Shown here: positions 1-6,503 of the stretch, one piece after another
Position numbering within the stretch: position 1 is the stretch's first letter
How the letters are laid out: each line of letters starts with the position of its first letter
NCBI GenBank assembly: GCA_002348825.1
Contig: DEBN01000172.1
Coordinates: forward strand, 2,995-14,541
Direction: 5' to 3'
DNA length: 11,547 nucleotides
DNA from: Gammaproteobacteria bacterium UBA2955
GTDB lineage: Bacteria; Pseudomonadota; Gammaproteobacteria; Pseudomonadales; Azotimanducaceae
The notes under the pieces: generated by a model
Database searches by the model: none
What the model saw: only the letters and a program-made list of their open reading frames with translations
What the model was told of the DNA's origin: nothing
Translations under genes and position numbers: made by a program

Positions 1-1691
1 GCCCGGTCGGTGATTAGTTGAGTGCCGCTGGCCGCGGCGCGCGCTCGAATTTCAGCCACCTCAGGGCGACCCTTGCGCTGCGCTAACAGCTTTTCGACGC
101 CCTCTGCAAACGCCTGTTGTTGTCCAGCCGAATCGAGCAACGATTTGCGCTGCGCCAGACGCTGAATATCATCGAACCCCGGCAGGCCCTGCCAGCGCAC
201 AAGTATCTCCTCGCTATCGGCCTCAGGATGCGCTTTTAACAGTTCCAATAAGGCGCCGAATATCCCTAATTCCGCGCTATGGGCGTGCAGATCTTGGCGC
301 TGTTCGTCGCTCGTTTGCTGCAACAGCGCGGGCTGTCTGAGCAGTATTTCCGCCATACGCTCTGGCAGGTCTTGGGTTCTTTTGACTTTTTGCGGGTTTG
401 GGCGACTGAAGGTTGTGTTAGAGCGCGTCAACGGCTGAGCCATGCCGCCGATGTCCCGCACCCGCGCCTGCACCAGATCGCGCAATACGCCAGGGGTAAT
501 CTTTTCCACATAGGGACTGGCCAGCCCAATAAATTTGGCGCGTCCGTCCAGCGTGGCTAAATCCAATCCCTCCGCCAATCGGCTTAATAAAAACTCCAGC
601 GCCGGCACCGCATTGTCGATGAAGCCCTGAAACGCCACCTCACCTCGGCCGCGGATCAGCGAATCCGGGTCTTCACCATCCGGCAGAAAGGCGAATTTAA
701 GCTGCCGGTGCTCATTAAGGACCGGCAGTGCGCTTTCCAGCGCTCGCCACGCCGCACTGCGGCCCGCTTTATCGCCGTCAAAACAACACACCACCTGATC
801 TGCGTATCGGTACAGCTTTTTGAAGTGCGCTTCACCGGTGGCCGTACCGAGCGTGGCTACCGCATTGGCGATGCCGTTTTGCGCCAGCGCCACAACATCC
901 ATGTAGCCTTCTACTACCAACAACGCGTCAATTTTGCGCAGCGCTTTGCGCGCCTCGTATAATCCGTAAAGCTCTTGGGCTTTGAAAAATATCGGCGTTT
1001 CCGGCGAATTCAGGTATTTCGGCCCGCCATCCTGGGCCAAAATGCGGCCACCAAACGCAATCACTCGACCTCGCGTGTCACGGATCGGGAACATGATTCG
1101 ATCGCGAAAACGATCGTAAACACGACCTTTATCATTTTTGATCAGCAGACCCGCAGTCAGCAGTTTTTCTTCGCTGATGCGCTCACCGATCAACGCGTCG
1201 CCTATCCCATGCCATTCAGCCGGTGCGTATCCGATGCCGAAGTCCCGCGCTATCTCACCCGTAAGTCCTCGCCCCTTGAGGTATTCCACGGCCTGAGTCG
1301 CACCGCGTAATTGACTCCGATAAAAACGCTCCGCCTGACCCAAAATCGAATACAGGTCTTCATCGACCTTGACCACCGGGCCGCGCCCTTGCTCTCTGGG
1401 GACCTCCATGCCCATATCGCGGGCCAGCATTTCCACCGCCTCAACAAATTCTAAACGCTCATATTTCATAAGAAAGGTCAGCACCGTGCCGCTTTCCTGA
1501 CAACCAAAGCAATGGAAAAATTGCTTGTCCGGACTGACCGAAAAAGACGGTGTTTTTTCGTCGTGAAACGGGCATAGACCAGAGTAGTTCTTGCCGGTTT
1601 TTTTCAACGTCACGCGCTCGTCGATCACGCTGACAATGTCCGCTCGATCGATTAGATCGTTGATAAAGTGTTGTGGAATTCGGCCAGCCAA
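1..1691 (-). CDS. dnaG: DNA primase DnaG, 3' end cut by the window edge
   Basis: DnaG makes the RNA primers for leading- and lagging-strand replication and works with the DnaB helicase. About 563 codons are visible. The N-terminal zinc-binding domain has Cys40, His43, Cys61 and Cys64 in a CPFH...HCFGC arrangement. The RNA polymerase core follows, with KYLNSPET (about 225-232), and then the TOPRIM acidic residues Glu261 (VVEGYMDV), Asp305 and Asp307 (FDGDKAGR). The tail from about residue 440 is the less conserved helicase-interaction region. By comparison with the 581-residue E. coli protein, probably only some 10-20 codons are missing, although Pseudomonas primases are longer. I chose the TTG at 1691 because it gives MAGRIPQHFI, matching the usual MAGRIP start. 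A GTG three codons upstream (1700) is possible, and neither has a strong Shine-Dalgarno. It lies 83 bp downstream of yqeY, and I see no promoter or terminator in that gap. Confidence 0.97.
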   Translation of the reverse strand, partial: MAGRIPQHFINDLIDRADIVSVIDERVTLKKTGKNYSGLCPFHDEKTPSFSVSPDKQFFHCFGCQESGTVLTFLMKYERLEFVEAVEMLARDMGMEVPREQGRGPVVKVDEDLYSILGQAERFYRSQLRGATQAVEYLKGRGLTGEIARDFGIGYAPAEWHGIGDALIGERISEEKLLTAGLLIKNDKGRVYDRFRDRIMFPIRDTRGRVIAFGGRILAQDGGPKYLNSPETPIFFKAQELYGLYEARKALRKIDALLVVEGYMDVVALAQNGIANAVATLGTATGEAHFKKLYRYADQVVCCFDGDKAGRSAAWRALESALPVLNEHRQLKFAFLPDGEDPDSLIRGRGEVAFQGFIDNAVPALEFLLSRLAEGLDLATLDGRAKFIGLASPYVEKITPGVLRDLVQARVRDIGGMAQPLTRSNTTFSRPNPQKVKRTQDLPERMAEILLRQPALLQQTSDEQRQDLHAHSAELGIFGALLELLKAHPEADSEEILVRWQGLPGFDDIQRLAQRKSLLDSAGQQQAFAEGVEKLLAQRKGRPEVAEIRARAAASGTQLITDR

Positions 1692-1774
1692 AGTCTTCAC
1701 GCTACGCACTGCAAGAACCACAGGCTATCACAAGCGATGGCTGCTGCGCCGCTCGTGCGCGCCGATTTGCGTAC

Positions 1775-2224
1775 CTAACTGCTCAGCTGTGCTTTTACCA
1801 AAGCACTGGCGCGACCCATATCAACGCGGCCTTCCCCCTGAGCTTTAAGCAACCCCATGACCTTGCCCATGTCTTGCATCCCGCTGGCACCCGCCTCGGC
1901 AATGATCCCGGCAACAAAATCAACGAGTTCTTCCTCATCCATTTGTTCTGGCAGGAAGCTCTGAATCACCGATATCTCGTACGCCTCTATGGCAGCTAGA
2001 TCGTCTCTACCCGCCTCTTCATACTGGCCTAGAGCGTCCTGACGTTGCTTCAGCATTTTGTTAAGAATGGCGAAAATGTCGTCATCACTGAGTTCGCGAC
2101 GATCGTCCACCTCCACTCGTTTTACTTCGGCATTGACCATGCGCAAAGTCGCCACACGCTCTTTATCACGCGCGCGCATCGCTTCTTTCGTGGCCTGCTT
2201 TAGCTGCTCTTTCAGTGCGGACAT
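1775..2224 (-). CDS. yqeY: YqeY/GatB-tail domain protein
   Basis: This 149-residue protein is a full-length member of the YqeY family, which shares its helical domain with the tRNA-binding tail of the GatB amidotransferase subunit. Its precise function is not established, and a link to tRNA or translation is inferred from the shared domain. Visible family features are the N-terminal LKEQLKQATKEAMRARDK helix, the TLRMVNAEVKR segment, the central KMLKQRQDALGQYEEAGR segment, the SFLPEQM motif and the glycine-rich MGKVMGLLKAQGEGRVDMG near the end. The ATG at 2224 gives the usual start, but no clear Shine-Dalgarno precedes it. It sits between rpsU and dnaG, as I recall for Pseudomonas and relatives, whereas in E. 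coli dnaG follows rpsU directly. Its mRNA leader contains the hairpin at 2247-2268. Confidence 0.93.
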   Translation of the reverse strand: MSALKEQLKQATKEAMRARDKERVATLRMVNAEVKRVEVDDRRELSDDDIFAILNKMLKQRQDALGQYEEAGRDDLAAIEAYEISVIQSFLPEQMDEEELVDFVAGIIAEAGASGMQDMGKVMGLLKAQGEGRVDMGRASALVKAQLSS

Positions 2225-2246
2225 GCTGTTTTTGACGTGGTCTGTG

Positions 2247-2268
2247 CGGCTGCTTTGAACAGCAGCCG
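2247..2268 (-). repeat. Perfect hairpin in the rpsU-yqeY intercistronic gap
   Basis: Two 8-bp arms, CGGCTGCT and AGCAGCCG, are exactly complementary across a 6-base loop. The hairpin lies in the 60-bp gap between the rpsU stop and the yqeY start. On the transcribed minus strand it is followed by CACAGACCACGTC, not a run of T, so it is not a standard Rho-independent terminator. In E. coli the rpsU-dnaG gap holds a partial terminator that lowers primase output. A comparable attenuation, RNA-processing or 3'-end-protecting role for this hairpin is an inference. Confidence 0.6.
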
Positions 2269-2284
2269 AGGAATCTACCGAATG

Positions 2285-2500
2285 TTAATACGCGCGCTCG
2301 AACTTGCGCCCCTCGCGCTGCAGCTTTTTCATATGCCGCTTCACTGCGGCGGCCGCCTTACGCTTGCGCACCGCAGTAGGCTTTTCGTAAAACTCGCGAC
2401 GGCGCACTTCCGACAGTACACCGGCTTTTTCGCACGAGCGCTTAAAGCGGCGCAGGGCGATGTCGAAGGGTTCGTTTTCTTTAACTCTTACGTGCGGCAT
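2285..2500 (-). CDS. rpsU: 30S ribosomal protein S21
   Basis: S21 is a small basic protein of the 30S subunit platform needed for efficient initiation on natural mRNAs. The 71-residue product has the standard bacterial length and is close to E. coli S21 throughout: [31 protein letters not shown], then an [16 protein letters not shown] tail rich in Lys and Arg. The start is the ATG at 2500, giving [12 protein letters not shown]. No strong Shine-Dalgarno is visible just upstream, which is unusual for an abundant ribosomal protein. It is the first gene of a leftward rpsU-yqeY-dnaG unit, driven by the promoter at 2551-2579 and divergent from tsaD. This is the ancestral head of the macromolecular-synthesis operon. 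Confidence 0.98.
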   Translation of the reverse strand: MPHVRVKENEPFDIALRRFKRSCEKAGVLSEVRRREFYEKPTAVRKRKAAAAVKRHMKKLQREGRKFERAY

Positions 2501-2526
2501 AAATCTACTTGTTACTCTTTAACACT

Positions 2527-2542
2527 TTGATCGATTGATCGA
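2527..2542. repeat. Tandem TTGATCGA x2 in the rpsU leader
   Basis: Two exact head-to-tail copies of TTGATCGA run from 2527 to 2542. The second half also forms a dyad, TCGAT-TG-ATCGA (2531-2542), and there are two GATC sites. It begins within a few bases of the predicted rpsU transcription start (about 2544), a position where an operator would act. No regulator is identified, and the repeat could be chance in a short leader. Confidence 0.45.
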
Positions 2543-2550
2543 GGGCGCGG

Positions 2551-2579
2551 ATTCTACACAGCGACTCTACCAACAGCAA
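2551..2579 (-). promoter_or_regulatory. Sigma-70-type promoter of rpsU-yqeY-dnaG
   Basis: On the minus strand a -35 hexamer TTGCTG (2579-2574) is followed after exactly 17 bp by a -10 hexamer TAGAAT (2556-2551). These match 4/6 and 5/6 of the sigma-70 consensus. The predicted start is near 2544, giving a leader of about 44 bases before the rpsU ATG. It is the best promoter match I see in the 177-bp divergent gap between rpsU and tsaD. Confidence 0.65.
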
Positions 2580-2665
2580 CCATGATGCCGCGCCTTTAAC
2601 CCAAGTCTATGCTGTCGTAATTGCAGATATTTGCGCCGTTTGGCGACGCGCCTGACAACCTTGGG

Positions 2666-2671
2666 TATGAT
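2666..2671 (+). promoter_or_regulatory. Possible -10 element of tsaD, next to its start codon
   Basis: TATGAT matches 5/6 of the sigma-70 -10 consensus on the plus strand and ends six bases before the tsaD ATG. Transcription from it would begin at or very near the A of the start codon. The region where a -35 box should lie (2642-2648) is a poor match, so a promoter further upstream is equally possible. Only the hexamer is seen; its use is inferred. Confidence 0.3.
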
Positions 2672-2677
2672 AAAGCC

Positions 2678-3721
2678 ATGCTCATTCTTGGTATTGAAAC
2701 GTCCTGCGACGAAACCGGACTGGCGTTGTATGACAGCGATCAAGGCCTGCTCGATCAAGTACTGCACAGCCAGATCACCCTGCATGCTGACTACGGTGGC
2801 GTCGTACCAGAACTGGCCTCGCGAGATCATGTGCGCAGGGTTGCGCCGCTGACCCAGCAACTGCTGAACCGATCCGGTTGCAGCCTCGACGATCTCGATG
2901 GTGTGGCCTATACCGCAGGGCCTGGCCTGATGGGCGCGTTATTAGTCGGCGCCAGCTATGCGCGCAGTCTCGGCTGGGCATTGGGCATCCCGGCAATTGC
3001 TGTGCATCATATGGAAGCTCATCTGCTGGCGCCGCTGCTGGCAGAGCGCAAGCCGCCGTTACCATTTGTCGCCTTGCTGGTGTCTGGTGGCCATACCCAG
3101 CTTGTGCTTGTTAGCGAATTCGGTGAATACCAACTGCTTGGCGAATCTGTCGATGACGCCGCTGGCGAGGCGTTCGACAAAACAGCCAAGCTACTCGACT
3201 TTGATTATCCGGGCGGACCCGCCGTGGCAAAAGCCGCTGCACGCGCCGAGGCGCGCAACCAACAACTCGGACTTGAATCGGCGTTTCGTTTCCCCCGCCC
3301 AATGACCGATCGACCGGGCTTGGACTTTAGCTTCAGCGGCTTAAAAACCTACGCCCTAAACACCGTAAAGCAGCACAGCCCCCTAAGCGACATCGACCGT
3401 GACAACATTGCGCTGGCGTTTGAAGAAGCCGCCGTGGATACGCTGGTTATCAAGTGTCGGCGAGCGATTAAGCAGGTGGATGCGCCACACTTAGTCATCG
3501 CCGGTGGCGTCAGCGCAAACCAGCGCCTACGCGAGCAGCTGGAGAGCCAACTAAACGCTGAGGTGTACTATGCACCTGCGGACCTGTGTACAGATAACGG
3601 TGCCATGATCGCCTATGCCGGGGCGCTGCGTATGCAGGCTCAGGGTGGAGATGCACATTTGGCGATCAATACTCGCGCCCGCTGGCCCATGGACGAACTA
3701 CCCAGGTTTCAGAAGTCATGA
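2678..3721 (+). CDS. tsaD: tRNA N6-adenosine threonylcarbamoyltransferase TsaD
   Basis: TsaD transfers the threonylcarbamoyl group from threonylcarbamoyl-AMP to A37 of ANN-decoding tRNAs, forming t6A. In bacteria it acts with TsaB and TsaE in the cytoplasm. The 347-residue product, about ten longer than E. coli TsaD, shows the ASKHA-fold start [11 protein letters not shown], the [16 protein letters not shown] block, and the metal-binding His111 and His115 in HHMEAH. It also has [20 protein letters not shown], the [16 protein letters not shown] segment, [11 protein letters not shown] and the C-terminal [12 protein letters not shown] metal and nucleotide site. I chose the ATG at 2678 because it gives [13 protein letters not shown], as in the family. 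A longer reading from a TTG at 2621 adds nothing conserved. No Shine-Dalgarno is visible. It overlaps folB by four bases (ATGA) and is divergent from rpsU, its classic neighbour. Confidence 0.97.
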   Translation: MLILGIETSCDETGLALYDSDQGLLDQVLHSQITLHADYGGVVPELASRDHVRRVAPLTQQLLNRSGCSLDDLDGVAYTAGPGLMGALLVGASYARSLGWALGIPAIAVHHMEAHLLAPLLAERKPPLPFVALLVSGGHTQLVLVSEFGEYQLLGESVDDAAGEAFDKTAKLLDFDYPGGPAVAKAAARAEARNQQLGLESAFRFPRPMTDRPGLDFSFSGLKTYALNTVKQHSPLSDIDRDNIALAFEEAAVDTLVIKCRRAIKQVDAPHLVIAGGVSANQRLREQLESQLNAEVYYAPADLCTDNGAMIAYAGALRMQAQGGDAHLAINTRARWPMDELPRFQKS

Positions 3722-4068
3722 ACGACATTGTTTTTATCGAACAGCTGCACGTTCAGGCGATTCTCGGCATCTTGCCCAAGGAACGCACAACGCCCCAGCG
3801 CGTCGTCATCGACCTTGAATTAGAAACAGACACTCGGACCGCCGCGCACAGTAAGAACATTGCCGACGCACTGGACTACGCAACGCTTACAGAACAGGTC
3901 AGGACGCTGACCACCGACGGCGAGTATCTGCTCATCGAAACATTGGTTAGCGACATCGCTGATCTTTGTTTACGCTCGCCGCTGACGCTGGCGGTGCGCG
4001 TGCGGGTATGCAAACCCGAAGCCGTTGCCGATGCGCGGGTGGGCGTGCAAATTTATCGGGCTAAGTAG
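3718..4068 (+). CDS. folB: Dihydroneopterin aldolase FolB
   Basis: FolB cleaves 7,8-dihydroneopterin to 6-hydroxymethyl-7,8-dihydropterin and glycolaldehyde in folate synthesis, and members of the family also epimerise the substrate. The 116-residue protein is full length and begins [10 protein letters not shown], nearly as in E. coli. Visible active-site positions are Glu22 (PKERT), Tyr54 (ALDYATL), the pterin-binding Glu74 (LIETLV) and Lys99 in CKPEAV. The ATG at 3718 overlaps the tsaD stop as ATGA, so translation is probably coupled. In Pseudomonas, as I recall, plsY separates tsaD from folB; here it is absent. The last 16 bp overlap the end of cca on the other strand, leaving no room for a terminator between the convergent genes. 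Confidence 0.95.
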   Translation: MNDIVFIEQLHVQAILGILPKERTTPQRVVIDLELETDTRTAAHSKNIADALDYATLTEQVRTLTTDGEYLLIETLVSDIADLCLRSPLTLAVRVRVCKPEAVADARVGVQIYRAK

Positions 4069-5117
4069 CGGTGCAGCCAGGTTATACGCAATTGCTTCAG
4101 CGCCTCGCCATAGGCTGATCCGGACATGCCATGATCTGCCGGTAACTGCACAGCACGCAGCCCCTGTCGGATGTCTTTGAGCACCGCGTCATCTTTAGCG
4201 ACTACATCGGGTCGCAGCAACGTCATAACGCGGTTTATTCGCGCACTATCATGTAACAACTGCAGTTCTGTGAGCGCGTGATACAGTTCCGCCGCCTGAC
4301 TGGCGCGCCACGGGTAGGCACTTAAAACAGCTCCGTACAACAGACGATCAGCCGCCAGCTGCACGTAATGTTTTGGAATACGCAAGCGCTTGGCAAGACC
4401 TTCAAGCTCAGCCATGGACAAGGGCAACTGGGCGAAGCGCTGCTCGCTGCTGCCACTGTAAAATCGATGTGCCGCAAGATGCTGTAATTCTTCCAACCAT
4501 GGCGCTAAGCCCCCGCAGTCCCCGAGCACTTCGAACCAGCGGTGCGGGTGCGGCGCCCCCAAAGCTTTCGCAAACTCCTGCCATACCCGTTCTGCTGACA
4601 GCGTTTGCAATTCACCTGCGACAGCCATACTGCGCATAAGCGTCTGGGTCTCCTCCGCAACTTTAAAGTCCGGCAACTGAGCCGCGAATCGCGCCACCCG
4701 AAACACCCGTAGCGGGTCTTCAGTGAAGGCCTCAGAGACATGCCGGAATATTCGATCACTGAGGTCGCGCAGCCCGTTGTAAGGATCGATGAGTTGTCCG
4801 GTACGGTCCTTGGCAATGGCATTGATGGTTAGATCGCGGCGACCCAAATCCTGCTCCAGAGTGACCTCCGGGCTAGCGTCTATTGCAAACCCACGATGTC
4901 CCTGGCCGCGCTTGCGTTCGGTACGCGCGAGTGCGTACTCCTCTTTTGTCTGCGGATGCAAAAATACAGGGAAGTCTTTGCCTACACGCATGAAATCCAA
5001 CGCCAGCAACTCTGCTTCGGTTGCCCCTACCACAACCCAGTCACGATCCGGACTGGGCCGCCCCAACAACTCATCACGGACGGCGCCGCCGACCAAATAA
5101 CAGTCCAGATCTTGCAT
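4053..5117 (-). CDS. cca: CCA-adding tRNA nucleotidyltransferase without an HD motif
   Basis: Cca builds or repairs the 3'-CCA end of tRNAs from CTP and ATP without a template. It is a class II enzyme. The catalytic head has [13 protein letters not shown], the metal-binding Asp24 and Asp26 (DRDW), [25 protein letters not shown] (93-100), DPYNGLRDL and [14 protein letters not shown]. The neck carries ERVWQE (176-181). It has 354 residues against 412 in E. coli. The E. coli C-terminal HD phosphohydrolase signature (CHDLGK) is missing, and the stretch after RFAQL (about 228-232) resumes at a segment like RLRVPNEI. This fits the HD-less bacterial subfamily, so 2',3'-cyclic phosphodiesterase and phosphatase activities are not expected. 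The ATG at 5117 is supported by AGGG at 5126-5129, eight bases upstream. It follows apaH by 21 bp and overlaps folB tail to tail. Confidence 0.95.
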   Translation of the reverse strand: MQDLDCYLVGGAVRDELLGRPSPDRDWVVVGATEAELLALDFMRVGKDFPVFLHPQTKEEYALARTERKRGQGHRGFAIDASPEVTLEQDLGRRDLTINAIAKDRTGQLIDPYNGLRDLSDRIFRHVSEAFTEDPLRVFRVARFAAQLPDFKVAEETQTLMRSMAVAGELQTLSAERVWQEFAKALGAPHPHRWFEVLGDCGGLAPWLEELQHLAAHRFYSGSSEQRFAQLPLSMAELEGLAKRLRIPKHYVQLAADRLLYGAVLSAYPWRASQAAELYHALTELQLLHDSARINRVMTLLRPDVVAKDDAVLKDIRQGLRAVQLPADHGMSGSAYGEALKQLRITWLHRYLAR

Positions 5118-5138
5118 CGACTTTACCCTGTATCGCCG

Positions 5139-5951
5139 CTACAGCGCCGGCTGCGAAATCAGGTCACCCGTTTCCAGACAATAGGCGGTAAGCGTTCGCC
5201 CCCAAACACATCCGGTGTCTAGGGCTATCGCGTTGGCTATACCCGTATAGCCCTCTAACGCCGCCCAATGGCCAAAAAGAATTTTACTGGGTTGGCGCTC
5301 TATGGCGATGCGGTACCAGGGCCGTAAACTTTCAGGTGCGTCATCGAGCGAGCCTTTGTGACTGAAGTCCATCTGCTGCGAATCATCGAGCAAACGCATA
5401 CGCGTAAAAAAATTAGTAATGACGCGCAACCGATCCATGCCATGCAACTCTGGACTCCAGCAGGCCGGCTTATTGCCATACATCTGACGAAAAAATTCGA
5501 CATAGCCCAACTCACCGTTGCCCTGCATGACGCGCTCCACTTCAGCGGCATAATCGAGTGCCTGATTGTACGACCACATCGGAGGAATGCCGGCATGCAC
5601 CAGCGCGTGGCGTTTTTCCACAGACACATGCAGCAGCGGTTGTCGACGCAGCCAGTGGCCAAGCTCTTCCACATCATCCGCTGCGAGCAGTTCATCTAAC
5701 GTATCGGCTCGATTGGGCGAATGCCCACCAAACAAGATCGCTAAAAAGTGCAGGTCGTGATTGCCCAGTACAATGCGACATTGATCGGACATTCCATATA
5801 TCCGACGCAAAACACCAAGGGAGTCCGGACCACGGTTAATCAGGTCACCTGCGATCCACAGTTCGTCATCACCGCCGAAGTTGATTTTCTCCAGCAGCGC
5901 CGCAAATTCACGATCGCAACCCTGAATATCACCAATCGCGTATGTGCTCAT
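5139..5951 (-). CDS. apaH: Symmetrical bis(5'-nucleosyl)-tetraphosphatase ApaH
   Basis: ApaH hydrolyses Ap4A and related dinucleoside polyphosphates symmetrically to two ADP. It limits stress alarmones and, in E. coli, removes Np4 caps from RNA. The 270-residue protein has the PPP phosphoesterase metal motifs GDIQGC (7-12), GDLINRGPDS (35-44) and GNHDLH (63-68), followed by WLRRQPLL, HAGI, WSPELHGMDRLR, FFTRMR, FGHWAALEG and LDTGCVWG. The first motif has Gln10 where E. coli has His (GDVHGC). I recall Gln there in other ApaH proteins such as Pseudomonas, so this is probably not a defect. The ATG at 5951 has GGAG at 5963-5966, eleven bases upstream. It follows apaG by 27 bp and precedes cca by 21 bp, so all three are probably co-transcribed. 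Confidence 0.97.
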   Translation of the reverse strand: MSTYAIGDIQGCDREFAALLEKINFGGDDELWIAGDLINRGPDSLGVLRRIYGMSDQCRIVLGNHDLHFLAILFGGHSPNRADTLDELLAADDVEELGHWLRRQPLLHVSVEKRHALVHAGIPPMWSYNQALDYAAEVERVMQGNGELGYVEFFRQMYGNKPACWSPELHGMDRLRVITNFFTRMRLLDDSQQMDFSHKGSLDDAPESLRPWYRIAIERQPSKILFGHWAALEGYTGIANAIALDTGCVWGRTLTAYCLETGDLISQPAL

Positions 5952-5978
5952 CTGTTCTGGCTCTCCGTTCGCCCGGCC

Positions 5979-6362
5979 CTAATGGACAAGCTCCGACACC
6001 GCAAGCGTGAACTGAGGAATCTCCGCGTCGAAGCGCTGGCCTGCGTCGGTAACGAACTCGTACCGACCCTGCATTACACCCACCGGTGTTTTTAATATGG
6101 CGCCGCTGGTGTATCGAAAACCTTCGCCCGGTTGAATTCGCGGCTGCTGGCCGACCACCCCAGGGCCATGGACCTCTTCGACCTCGCCCTGGCCATCCGT
6201 GATGACCCAATGCCGGTTAAGTAACTGACTGACTTCGTTGGAATTATTTTCAATCGTGATGGTGTAGGCAAATACAAAGCGCTGGGCACCGGGATCCGAC
6301 TCCTGCGGCAGATACCGGCACTCCACGCTGACTTTTATTGCTTCGTCTTGATCTGGTTTCAC
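5979..6362 (-). CDS. apaG: ApaG domain protein (Co2+/Mg2+ efflux-associated)
   Basis: ApaG is a single fibronectin-III-like beta-sandwich domain. Mutants have been linked to Co2+ resistance and Mg2+ efflux, but its biochemical role is unclear. The 127-residue protein has the usual length and shows RFVFAYTITIEN, LLNRHWVITDGQG, a glycine loop GPGVVGQQP, the IQPGEGFRYTSGAILKTPVG segment, MQGRYEF and the C-terminal IPQFTLAV...LVH. The start is a GTG at 6362. The frame is open upstream to a TAA but offers no ATG, and a weak AAGG lies about ten bases ahead. The position just before apaH is the E. coli order. It is separated from rsmA by 140 bp, the largest gap in this leftward cluster, so a separate promoter is possible, but I found no convincing one. 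Confidence 0.94.
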   Translation of the reverse strand: MKPDQDEAIKVSVECRYLPQESDPGAQRFVFAYTITIENNSNEVSQLLNRHWVITDGQGEVEEVHGPGVVGQQPRIQPGEGFRYTSGAILKTPVGVMQGRYEFVTDAGQRFDAEIPQFTLAVSELVH

Positions 6363-6417
6363 GTCTAAACACGCCTTCTTCGCTTGCCGCCATCGCTCAT
6401 TTTACACTTAGTTATGT

Positions 6418-6434
6418 CGTTGTCTGAAACAACG
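6418..6434. repeat. Short dyad in the rsmA-apaG gap
   Basis: CGTTGT and ACAACG form a perfect 6-bp dyad around a 5-base loop. Neither strand has a following T-run, so this is not a typical terminator. Together with the dyad at 6482-6503 it is the only structure I can see in the 140-bp gap between rsmA and apaG; no small gene is apparent there. It may be chance. Confidence 0.3.
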
Positions 6435-6481
6435 CGGCCGCTATCTAGATTTATCCGGAGAAGTTCTAGCGACAGATTGCG

Positions 6482-6503
6482 GTTGCCGGTGCCCTACGGC
6501 AAC
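6482..6503 (-). repeat. Hairpin abutting the rsmA stop codon
   Basis: GTTGCCG and CGGCAAC pair perfectly over 7 bp with an 8-base loop. The dyad overlaps the rsmA TAG by one base. Downstream on the transcribed strand the sequence is CCGCAATCTG with no T-run. It may stabilise the upstream mRNA 3' end or assist Rho-dependent termination, but a canonical intrinsic terminator is not supported. Confidence 0.45.

Noticed and set aside
279..1310. Series of plus-strand frames at the left edge
   Set aside because: They are complements of dnaG, which reads continuously on the minus strand from 1691 to the window edge with intact zinc and TOPRIM motifs.
2247..2268. Intrinsic terminator after rpsU
   Set aside because: The stem is good but no T-run follows on the transcribed strand, so it is listed as a hairpin only.
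2621..2677. 19-codon N-terminal extension of tsaD from a TTG
   Set aside because: The extension has no counterpart in TsaD proteins, and the ATG at 2678 yields the canonical [11 protein letters not shown] start.
5358..5699. Plus-strand frame of 113 codons opposite apaH
   Set aside because: ApaH has all its catalytic motifs on the minus strand through this region; the antisense frame is a composition shadow.
5915..5935. ApaH first metal motif reads GDIQG instead of GDVHG, suggesting an inactive enzyme
   Set aside because: All other metal and substrate motifs are intact, and I recall Gln at this position in other ApaH proteins, so it is most likely a normal subfamily variant.
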